Assembly: GCA_964627845.1 (NCBI GenBank)
Contig: CAZVKL010000023.1
Location: 1 to 15,406 of the forward strand
Direction of reading: 5' to 3'
Origin: DUUI01 sp964627845
Lineage (GTDB): Bacteria; Bacillota_I; Bacilli_A; Erysipelotrichales; Erysipelotrichaceae
Length of the DNA: 15,406 nucleotides
The notes under the pieces were generated by a model, which searched no databases, was not told the DNA's origin, and saw nothing but the letters and a program-made list of their open reading frames with translations. This document shows, in pieces, positions 6,200 to 12,715 of the stretch. Position numbers and translations under genes: made by a program. Each line of letters begins with the position of its first letter. Within the stretch, counting starts at the first letter, position 1.

Positions 6200-7294
6200 A
6201 TGTTTGTATTTACATCAGAAAGTGTGACCGACGGTCACCCAGATAAGGTCTGTGACCAAATAAGTGACGCCATCCTCGACGAAGCAATCACCCAAGATAA
6301 ATACTCTAAAATGGCCGTCGAAGCGACCATCAAAGATAACTTTGTCTTAATCTATGGTGAGGCCAACACCAAAGCAATCATTGACTACCAGACGATTGCC
6401 AGAAGGGTCTTAGACGAAATCGGCTATACAGAGCCCTTTGAATTTTTAATCAAAGTATCAGGTCAATCACAAGACATCTACCAAGCGGTTGCCTCAAACG
6501 TCATCTCCGCCGGGGATCAAGGCATAATGTTTGGTTTCGCCACTGACGAAACACCAGAATATATGCCACTCACCATTCAATTAGCCCATCAATTATCTTC
6601 ACGCTTAAAAGAATTAAGAAAAGAAATTAGTTGGATTAAACCAGATGGTAAAACACAAGTATCAGTTTTGTACGATGATCATAATCAACCACAATATATC
6701 ACCAATATTGTCATTTCAACCCAACATGAAGCTGGCATCACTCATCAAGAAATTGAAGAAACAATGATGAATGAAGTCATAAAAAAAGTTGTCGATCCAA
6801 AATACATAAACGATCAAACAACTTATACAATTAATCCAAGTGGACAATTTGTGATTGGTGGACCATACGGAGATAGTGGAACAACCGGACGTAAAATCAT
6901 TGTTGATACTTACGGTGGTATGGGACGCATTGGAGGAGGTTGTTTCTCATCCAAAGACCCAAGTAAAGTTGACCGCTCAGCCGCTTATTATGCTCGCTAC
7001 GTTGCCAAAAGCATTGTCGCCAATGGTCTAGCCAAACGCTGTGAAATTCAACTCTCTTACGCTATTGGTAAACAAACACCACAATCCCTTTATGTTAACG
7101 GTTATCAAACCTCTCAGTATAGTAACGAAGAACTCTTAGAAATTGTCAACCAAAACTTTGACTTCTCAGTCTATAACATTATCGAAGAACTCGATTTACT
7201 AAGACCAATCTATCAAGAGACATCCAATTTTGGACACTTCGGATATGCTGATTACCCATGGGAAAAAGTTAAAAAATTAAACTTCAATCTTTAG
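6200..7294 (+). CDS. metK: S-adenosylmethionine synthetase
   Basis: A 364-residue methionine adenosyltransferase (ATP + methionine to SAM). Recognisable motifs are TSESVTDGHPDKVCDQ (ATP/Met loop), SAGDQGIMFG, FVIGGPYGDSG...TGRK and KDPSKVDRSAAY. The length is slightly short for the family (usually about 380-400). Some near-constant positions are changed: GLTGRK reads GTTGRK, and ARHGGGAFSGKD reads GRIGGGCFSSKD, losing the His. The Arg-Lys of TGRK and the Lys residues of SSKD and PSKVDR remain, so activity is expected. The start is the ATG at 6200 with AAGGA (6188-6192) before it. The structured leader suggests feedback by its product. It ends convergently, overlapping the last 18 bases of the minus-strand permease. 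Codon choice shifts partway through the gene. Confidence 0.95.
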   Translation: MFVFTSESVTDGHPDKVCDQISDAILDEAITQDKYSKMAVEATIKDNFVLIYGEANTKAIIDYQTIARRVLDEIGYTEPFEFLIKVSGQSQDIYQAVASNVISAGDQGIMFGFATDETPEYMPLTIQLAHQLSSRLKELRKEISWIKPDGKTQVSVLYDDHNQPQYITNIVISTQHEAGITHQEIEETMMNEVIKKVVDPKYINDQTTYTINPSGQFVIGGPYGDSGTTGRKIIVDTYGGMGRIGGGCFSSKDPSKVDRSAAYYARYVAKSIVANGLAKRCEIQLSYAIGKQTPQSLYVNGYQTSQYSNEELLEIVNQNFDFSVYNIIEELDLLRPIYQETSNFGHFGYADYPWEKVKKLNFNL

Positions 7295-8929
7295 AATCAT
7301 GTCATCGACATGATTTTTTAGATAATAAACAAAGATACTAATCCCAAAAACTAACATCACAATCGCACCTACAGAAAAGGCAATCTTATAATCCATTAAG
7401 AATAGTCCAATTCCAATAAAGATTCCAATAATAATCATTGAACCAAAAGTAGACACAAACACATTAACCCCTTGTTTTACGACTTGAACTTCATTAGTCC
7501 ATTTAAGATTAGGACGATATAAATCAATTAAACCAAACAGCAATGAACTAAACAAAGTCACTAATAAACCAACCACCAAAACAACGATATTCAATATTAA
7601 AGGAAGTGTTATTACATAATTAATCGTAAATAACAATAAAAGGATTGTCAGAAAACTAATACTCCAACTAACCATTAATTTACCAAGGATCATTTTAAAA
7701 TAATCAATCGGATAAGTTTTGATATGGTCGAGTACTTTCGCATCTCTAGAAATAATGGTCACACTTAAGGTATTAGTCATACTCGTAAATAATCCAAGTA
7801 ATACACCACCCAAAACACCAATATACAGAATTGACTCAGCACTAGATAAGAAATCATTAATAAAAGGGGTCAAATCAGAAAGTGAAAAGTCTTGGCTATT
7901 TGAAGATAACATCGGTAAAACAACAATCAAGACCGGCATAATCAAAGTAGGCAAAACAATGTTCAAGAAATAAGGAGGTATTCTAAACAGAGACTTAACA
8001 TCACGCATAAAGAATTCCTTAACAATTGAACCAGACTTAGTATTAGTCAATTGTTCTTGATTAAAACGCTTTTTATTCTTAGCAGAATCATTAATTGAAG
8101 TTGCGCCATTAAGATAAAATTGTTGAGCAAAAAACAAGTAAAGAGCCAAAGCCACAAGATTAATTAGTATGTAAATCACTAAACTCACAACACTTTGATT
8201 AGCAATGGCCTGTCCACCAAATAAAACATTGGGTAGAACACTATAAATAACGCCTAAACTGTTGTTACCTTGTTGGATTAAATCAATCAACACTTGTTGA
8301 TCCATTAAAGACCCTTGAATACCAATATTAATACCAAGTGCCAAACTGATAGAAATTAGACCAATAATCATATTTAAGACATTTTTGTTTCTAAAAAACG
8401 GAACAAAATTCATTAATAAGATAATTATTAAACTTGAAATTAAAACGGGAAATAAAGGCAGTATTAAGCCGACTATAATCGCAAAAGGAATGCTCATCAT
8501 GACATTAGAAGTCGTCACATAGATAATCATAAATGGGACATAAATCAAAGCCACAAAAGCATACTCAAACAAGGTCACAACAATTAATTTACTCAATAAA
8601 ATCTCGTAGGGTTTTACTGGCAAGGTTAAGAAAAACTCTGTGTCATTGGAGAAGTAATAGACAGAGGGAACATGTAACATTGAAAAAATCAGAATCATCA
8701 GCGTCAGGATGGCTAAAACAAAGTTAATCAACACAATTTCTTGATTAATCGAGACCATTGTCGCCATAATATCACTAAACATATAAAACAAAATAGCAAT
8801 CATTGGCACAAGACCAAACAGGATTGCCACAGCATAGATTAAAATATTCAAGGCTTTATTTTTCGTAGCCGAAAAGCCAGATAAGGAACTCTTTAAAATA
8901 ACCTTCGTTAATGCTAGCGTATTACTCAT
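7277..8929 (-). CDS. ABC-2 type exporter permease
   Basis: A 550-residue, very hydrophobic protein with roughly 12 predicted membrane segments, arranged as two halves around a hydrophilic linker near residues 270-310. It has the segment YYFSNDTEFFLTLPVKPYEI, where LTLPVKP is typical of large Firmicute ABC-2 permeases that pair with a separate ATPase. The start codon at 8929 overlaps the stop of the preceding ATPase gene (ATGA), so the pair is one translationally coupled exporter. The substrate is unknown; related systems export peptides, drugs or lipids. The 3' end overlaps metK convergently by 18 bases, and no strong terminator of its own was seen, only weak pairing within metK. Family is confident; no gene name is assigned. 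Confidence 0.85.
   Translation of the reverse strand: MSNTLALTKVILKSSLSGFSATKNKALNILIYAVAILFGLVPMIAILFYMFSDIMATMVSINQEIVLINFVLAILTLMILIFSMLHVPSVYYFSNDTEFFLTLPVKPYEILLSKLIVVTLFEYAFVALIYVPFMIIYVTTSNVMMSIPFAIIVGLILPLFPVLISSLIIILLMNFVPFFRNKNVLNMIIGLISISLALGINIGIQGSLMDQQVLIDLIQQGNNSLGVIYSVLPNVLFGGQAIANQSVVSLVIYILINLVALALYLFFAQQFYLNGATSINDSAKNKKRFNQEQLTNTKSGSIVKEFFMRDVKSLFRIPPYFLNIVLPTLIMPVLIVVLPMLSSNSQDFSLSDLTPFINDFLSSAESILYIGVLGGVLLGLFTSMTNTLSVTIISRDAKVLDHIKTYPIDYFKMILGKLMVSWSISFLTILLLLFTINYVITLPLILNIVVLVVGLLVTLFSSLLFGLIDLYRPNLKWTNEVQVVKQGVNVFVSTFGSMIIIGIFIGIGLFLMDYKIAFSVGAIVMLVFGISIFVYYLKNHVDDMILKIEV
7295..7319 (+). terminator. metK terminator inside the convergent permease gene
   Basis: AATCATGTC (7295-7303) pairs with GACATGATT (7307-7315) around a three-base loop, and the T-run ends at 7319. 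It begins immediately after the metK stop and lies within the last codons of the minus-strand permease. Confidence 0.85.
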
Positions 8930-9075
8930 CGTGTCACTTCCAAGAAGATATCTTCTAATGATTTTTCAGGATACATTGATTTAAGATATTCTAAAGTCCC
9001 TTGATATTTAATCACACCATGATCAATAATGGCAATCTCATCACATAATTTCTCAGCCACTTCCAAGACATGGGT
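8926..9075 (-). CDS. ABC transporter ATP-binding protein (C-terminal fragment, cut by gap)
   Basis: Only the last 49 residues are visible; the rest is lost in the run of N. The fragment begins at the H-loop (THVLEVAEKLCDEIAIIDHG; the Ser before TH would be in the gap), followed by the usual Y.GTLEYL and LEDIFLEVTR ending of ABC-2 type ATPases. The ATPase powers the permease encoded next, and its stop overlaps the permease start. Nucleotide-binding subunits are usually about 230-300 residues, so some 550-750 bases are missing, far more than the 100 N shown. Identity is confident from the H-loop and context; completeness cannot be judged. Confidence 0.85.
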   Translation of the reverse strand, partial: THVLEVAEKLCDEIAIIDHGVIKYQGTLEYLKSMYPEKSLEDIFLEVTR

Positions 9076-9175
9076 NNNNNNNNNNNNNNNNNNNNNNNNN
9101 NNNNNNNNNNNNNNNNNNNNNNNNNNNNNNNNNNNNNNNNNNNNNNNNNNNNNNNNNNNNNNNNNNNNNNNNNNN
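9076..9175. other. Assembly gap (100 N)
   Basis: Exactly 100 undetermined bases, the conventional filler for a gap of unknown size. It interrupts the ABC ATPase gene. The true distance is probably several hundred bases, so coordinates across it are nominal. Confidence 0.98.
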
Positions 9176-9184
9176 ATCCTCCTA
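9176..9184 (-). promoter_or_regulatory. Ribosome-binding site at the trpS stop, pointing into the gap
   Basis: On the minus strand the trpS stop TAG runs into GAGGAT, making TAGGAGGAT, a near-perfect Shine-Dalgarno sequence. It predicts a start codon within about 5-9 bases, inside the gap, most simply that of the ABC ATPase. This would place trpS, ATPase and permease in one transcript. Confidence 0.6.
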
Positions 9185-10174
9185 TAGGATTTCTAAGCCC
9201 ATTGTTTCTTGGACTAACTTCAATTTTTTATTTGCCGTCTCTCTAGCTTTAATTGCCCCTTGAGTTAGCACTTCCTCAAGAATATTTGAATCCAAGATCT
9301 CTTGATATTTACTCTGAATTTCAGTCAAAGTCTCAACCACAATTTCAGCCACATATTTCTTAAATGTGCCATATTGCATCTCTTTACAATGCTCAACAAT
9401 TTCACTCACTTCTTTGTATTGTAAGCTTGCCGCAATCGTTAATAAATTAGAAATACCCGGTTGATTAATCGGATCATATTGAATCTGATTAAGTGAATCC
9501 GTCTTCGCACTCATAATCTTTTTGGTCGCAACCTTGGGTGAATCCAACAGATAAATCACATCTTTTTCGGTTTTATCCGATTTACTCATCTTATTCTCAA
9601 CATTTTGAAGGGCATAAATTTTAGAACCTACTTTCTCAATTAATGGTTCAGGTATTTTAAATAACTCTTTCTCAAACTTATGATTCATGCGTTGTGCTAA
9701 ATCTCTTGTTAATTCAACATGTTGTTTTTGGTCAATCCCAACAGGAACAAAGTCAGCATCTTGAACTAATATATCCGCCGCCATTAAATCAGGGTAGGTA
9801 TACAAACCAACACTTAAGTTGGTTTCACCCTTAGCCACTTTATCCTTATACTGTGTCATGCGATTAAGCTCACCCAAGAAGGTATTACATTGTAAGATGA
9901 ATCCTAATTGAGCATGTTCTAATACATCCGACTGTAAGAAGATTGTTGCTTTGTTAGGATCTAAACCACAAGCTAAATAAAGCGCAGCGCCATCCCTTAG
10001 ATTCTTTTGAAGGGTTTGTGGATCTTGGTTGACAGTAATCGTGTGTAAATTCGCAATAAAGACGACCATTTCATATTCATCTTGATACTTCACAAAGTTT
10101 CTTAATGCACCGATATAATTTCCTAAGTGCAGTTGACCACTGGGTTTAATCCCAGATAACATTCTTTTCTTCAA
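9182..10174 (-). CDS. trpS: Tryptophanyl-tRNA synthetase
   Basis: A 330-residue class I aminoacyl-tRNA synthetase that charges tRNA-Trp. The HIGH-type motif appears as HLGN in GIKPSGQLHLGNYIGA, and the KMSKS loop is intact in NKMSKSDK. ADILVQDADFVPVGIDQKQHVELTRD matches the tryptophan/AMP pocket region. The length is normal. I take the TTG start at 10174: GGGAGGT (10181-10187) is six bases before it, whereas the next ATG (10162) is 18 bases away. The gene lies behind a T-box with a TGG specifier, so it is expected to be read through when uncharged tRNA-Trp accumulates. A ribosome-binding site at its stop codon suggests a co-transcribed ABC exporter. Confidence 0.96.
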   Translation of the reverse strand: MKKRMLSGIKPSGQLHLGNYIGALRNFVKYQDEYEMVVFIANLHTITVNQDPQTLQKNLRDGAALYLACGLDPNKATIFLQSDVLEHAQLGFILQCNTFLGELNRMTQYKDKVAKGETNLSVGLYTYPDLMAADILVQDADFVPVGIDQKQHVELTRDLAQRMNHKFEKELFKIPEPLIEKVGSKIYALQNVENKMSKSDKTEKDVIYLLDSPKVATKKIMSAKTDSLNQIQYDPINQPGISNLLTIAASLQYKEVSEIVEHCKEMQYGTFKKYVAEIVVETLTEIQSKYQEILDSNILEEVLTQGAIKARETANKKLKLVQETMGLEIL

Positions 10175-10196
10175 TTTATAACCTCCCTAAAAAATA

Positions 10197-10375
10197 GAAA
10201 AAGGTGACCCAAGGACGCTTGTGCGTGGTGCCACCTTACTTTATACTTAACATGGATATTGGCATGACCCAACACTTCTCAGAAAGTCCATTCAATTTTA
10301 GTCATCAATACTTTTCAGCCACCAGTATCTCTCTTAAGAATTCTAAAATTTACTCTTCTTTCGTCATCGAAATTA
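10197..10375 (-). ncRNA. T-box leader of trpS (tryptophan specifier)
   Basis: Read on the minus strand, the element carries AGAGTA (K-turn side of stem I), a specifier loop GAA-TGG-AC with the Trp codon TGG at 10288-10290, and the T-box GTGGCACCACG near 10224-10237. The antiterminator pairs AAGG and ACG (10224-10237) with CGTCCTT (10211-10217). The terminator pairs AAGGTG (10232-10237) with CACCTT (10201-10206), followed by T's. The tRNA-acceptor bulge reads TGGC, complementary to a GCCA end, which fits the G73 discriminator of bacterial tRNA-Trp. Specifier and bulge thus agree. Confidence 0.93.
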
Positions 10376-10380
10376 GTCAA

Positions 10381-10409
10381 ATTGTATCAGAATTGTTAAT
10401 AATTGTAAA
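10381..10409 (-). promoter_or_regulatory. Promoter of the trpS T-box
   Basis: On the minus strand: TTTACA (10404-10409), a 17-base spacer and TACAAT (10381-10386). The start would be near 10374, exactly where the T-box begins. It is divergent from the spx promoter 18 bases away. Confidence 0.75.
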
Positions 10410-10426
10410 TAAACATTAAAAATCTC

Positions 10427-10455
10427 TTTAAATAATTAAGTATTCAAAGTATAAT
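10427..10455 (+). promoter_or_regulatory. Promoter of spx
   Basis: TTTAAA (10427-10432), 17 bases, TATAAT (10450-10455). The start is near 10462, so AGGAGG (10464-10469) would lie almost at the 5' end of the mRNA, eight bases before the ATG at 10478. Confidence 0.75.
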
Positions 10456-10477
10456 TAGATTCTAGGAGGATGTTTAA

Positions 10478-10864
10478 ATGATAGTTGTCTATACCTCTCC
10501 GGGGTGTGCGTCTTGTCGAAAAGTCAAGAATTGGTTAAAAGATCATGAACTAAGATTCATTGAGAAAAACATCTTTCATACGGCTCTAAATGAAAGTGAA
10601 ATAAAACATCTGTTGATGCGTAGTGAAAATGGAACCGAAGACATTATTTCTAAGCGATCAAAAGTAATTCAAGAGAATCAAATTGATGTTGAAGATATGA
10701 CCATGAATGAGCTAGTGGAGTTTATCCAAGAAAATCCATCAGTTCTAAAAAGACCAATCGTCTTAAATGAGAAAACATTTTTAGTTGGATATGATGAAGA
10801 AGAAATTGGAGCATTCATCCCATCCAATAGACGAGCACCATTAAGATTAGTCTCAGAGCTGTGA
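10478..10864 (+). CDS. spx: Spx-type thiol-stress transcription regulator
   Basis: A 128-residue ArsC-fold protein. The redox switch is C10-A-S-C13 (CxxC) in YTSPGCASCRK. GTEDIISKRSK and KRPIVLNEK follow, and the VGYDEEEIGAF segment is close to that of Spx. Spx binds the C-terminal domain of the RNA polymerase alpha subunit and redirects transcription during disulfide stress; it is not an arsenate reductase, and a CxxC rather than a single Cys supports Spx. Its size matches the family (about 130). In Bacilli Spx is removed by ClpXP with YjbH; the C-terminal tail here, RAPLRLVSEL, is short. A hairpin terminator overlaps the stop codon, then mnmA follows, so part of the transcription may continue into that sulfur-transfer gene. 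Confidence 0.93.
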   Translation: MIVVYTSPGCASCRKVKNWLKDHELRFIEKNIFHTALNESEIKHLLMRSENGTEDIISKRSKVIQENQIDVEDMTMNELVEFIQENPSVLKRPIVLNEKTFLVGYDEEEIGAFIPSNRRAPLRLVSEL

Positions 10865-10883
10865 TTTCACAGCTTTTGTATTT
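10857..10883 (+). terminator. Terminator overlapping the spx stop codon
   Basis: AGCTGTG (10857-10863), loop ATTT, CACAGCT (10868-10874), then a T-rich TTTTGTATTT. The first arm contains the last spx codons and most of the stop. The T-run is interrupted, so partial read-through to mnmA is likely. Ribosomes finishing spx could melt the stem. Confidence 0.65.
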
Positions 10884-10899
10884 AGAAGGGAGAGACCCC

Positions 10900-12048
10900 A
10901 TGAAAATTTTTATCGGCCTATCCGGTGGTGTTGACTCAGCAGTCGCAGCCTATTTACTTAAAGAACAAGGATATGATGTCACTTGTGGTTTTATGCGTAA
11001 CTGGGATTCAACCGCCAATAACGATACATTAGGCAACCCAACCTTATTTGAAGAACAATGTTCACAAGAACTGGATTATAAAGATGCTTTAGCCGTCGCC
11101 AATCATTTGGGTTTAAAATTAGAACGCATTGATTTCATTGAAGAATATTGGAACGATGTTTTCTCTGTGTTTTTAGAAGAAACCAAAGCAGGAAACACCC
11201 CAAATCCAGATATTCTATGTAATCGGCACATTAAATTCGATGCATTTTATCAGTACGCCCAAAAAGAAGGATTTGATTTGTTTGCGACAGGACATTATGC
11301 CAGAATTATCGAAAAAGATGGCATTAAACGACTCGCTAAAGCACAAGACCAACGAAAAGACCAATCATACTTTTTAGACCAAGTAAGTCTTGAAGCACTT
11401 CAACACACGGTGTTTCCACTTCAAGATTTAGAAAAAAGTGAAATAAGAGAAATTGCCTCAACATTGAATTTACCCGTCGCCACAAAAAAAGATAGTACGG
11501 GAATCTGTTTTATTGGTGAAAGACATTTTAGATTATTCTTAAGTAATTATCTCGAAAAAACAAAAGGGGACATCATCCAAATTGAAACGCTAGAAAAAGT
11601 AGGAGAACACCAAGGGGTTATGTACTATACCTTAGGCCAGAGACATGGTTTGGATATTTCAAGCTCAGTGGGCCCTTATTTTGTCTGCCACAAAGACATG
11701 ACGTCCAATACGCTGTATGTCACAAAGGGACAAGACAGTGACTGGCTAAAATCTGATGCGTGTCTAGTCAACCGTCTGAACTGGTTCCAAGAGAAACAAG
11801 ATAAAGCCTGCTTCGCCAAATTCAGATATCGTCAACAAGACAATCCAGTTTCAATCGAATTTTTAGATGACGATCGATTATTAGTAAGAATGGATCCACC
11901 CGTTGTGGCGGTAACACCTGGTCAAGAAGCCGTCTTCTATGATGAGGATGGTGTAGTGATTGGTGGAGGTCGAATCGATCAAATTCTGTATCAAAATAAA
12001 ACGATTAAAGAAAGAGTAGAGGAACGCCATGCTTCAACCCAGTCCTAA
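10900..12048 (+). CDS. mnmA: tRNA-specific 2-thiouridylase MnmA
   Basis: A 382-residue enzyme that puts the sulfur on U34 of tRNA-Lys, -Glu and -Gln, using ATP and a sulfur relay from a cysteine desulfurase. The PP-loop SGGVDS is at residues 8-13. The two active-site cysteines are C107 in DILCNRHIKF and C203 in STGICFIGE. FATGHYAR and KDQSYFL are also standard. I start at the ATG at 10900, which has GAAGGGAGA just upstream and gives MKIFIGLSGGVDS. The in-frame GTG at 10861 would add 13 unconserved residues and overlap the terminator. The gene overlaps the CPBP gene by 20 bases. The order mnmA...recD2...alaS matches Bacilli such as Bacillus subtilis. Confidence 0.96.
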   Translation: MKIFIGLSGGVDSAVAAYLLKEQGYDVTCGFMRNWDSTANNDTLGNPTLFEEQCSQELDYKDALAVANHLGLKLERIDFIEEYWNDVFSVFLEETKAGNTPNPDILCNRHIKFDAFYQYAQKEGFDLFATGHYARIIEKDGIKRLAKAQDQRKDQSYFLDQVSLEALQHTVFPLQDLEKSEIREIASTLNLPVATKKDSTGICFIGERHFRLFLSNYLEKTKGDIIQIETLEKVGEHQGVMYYTLGQRHGLDISSSVGPYFVCHKDMTSNTLYVTKGQDSDWLKSDACLVNRLNWFQEKQDKACFAKFRYRQQDNPVSIEFLDDDRLLVRMDPPVVAVTPGQEAVFYDEDGVVIGGGRIDQILYQNKTIKERVEERHASTQS

Positions 12049-12715
12049 AAAAAGAATCGCCATTATTTTAAGTTATTTAGTTATATCCGCTTTCGTATTT
12101 AGTTTAATCGCGTTATTGATTCAAAAAGGGGATGTAATAACAAACAATGAAATGATGTTAACAAACTTCTTAACTTATTTGATTTTAACCATCGTCATGT
12201 TGATGTTTAGTTATAAGAAAATTATTGCTGATTTTGTCAGAGAGAAAAGTGTTAAAAACTGGATCATCACAAGTTTTAAGTATTTAGGGATATTATACGT
12301 AACCAGTGTCGTCACAAGTATTATAGTCGGCTTCTTAAGTGATGCACCAACTTCAGAGAACCAATCAATCTTAGACGATATGTTTGGAAGTAATGCGCTA
12401 TTAATCGCAATTATGACCATTGTCTTTGCGCCAATCGTAGAAGAAGTCGTTTTTCGTTATGGCATGATTTCATTTAAGGATAGAACCAGTAAAACAACGA
12501 CACTCCTTATTTCCAGTCTGTTATTTGGTTTTATTCATGTTGCTGGAGCGCTTCAAAGTGGGAATATCGACGATTTAACCTTTATTATCGTTTATTTTTC
12601 TTTAGGGATTGTTTTAGGACTTTCTTATTTGAAGACAGAAAAACTCATTTACCCAATTTTAATCCACGCGCTCTATAATGGATTATCGATCCTCTTAATG
12701 TATTTAACCGCATGA
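12029..12715 (+). CDS. CPBP-family intramembrane protease-like protein
   Basis: A 228-residue membrane protein with about six to seven hydrophobic helices. The CPBP (CAAX protease/bacteriocin-processing) motifs are all present: EEVVFR (the EExxxR motif), FGFIH (FxxxH) and HALYN (HxxxN), which together build the metal-dependent intramembrane glutamate protease site. Known relatives process peptides, confer bacteriocin self-immunity or act as scaffolds; the substrate here is unknown. The start at 12029 lies within the end of mnmA (20-base overlap), and its stop overlaps the recD2 ATG, so it is embedded in the mnmA-recD2 operon. No bacteriocin gene is nearby. Confidence 0.88.
   Translation: MLQPSPKKRIAIILSYLVISAFVFSLIALLIQKGDVITNNEMMLTNFLTYLILTIVMLMFSYKKIIADFVREKSVKNWIITSFKYLGILYVTSVVTSIIVGFLSDAPTSENQSILDDMFGSNALLIAIMTIVFAPIVEEVVFRYGMISFKDRTSKTTTLLISSLLFGFIHVAGALQSGNIDDLTFIIVYFSLGIVLGLSYLKTEKLIYPILIHALYNGLSILLMYLTA

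Noticed and set aside
10204..10419. Open frame of 71 codons on the plus strand
   Set aside because: It is the reverse complement of the trpS T-box and promoter; no ribosome-binding site and no protein-like pattern.
12029..12715. CPBP gene as part of a bacteriocin immunity cluster
   Set aside because: No bacteriocin-like small gene, leader peptide or transporter is adjacent; it sits in a housekeeping operon.
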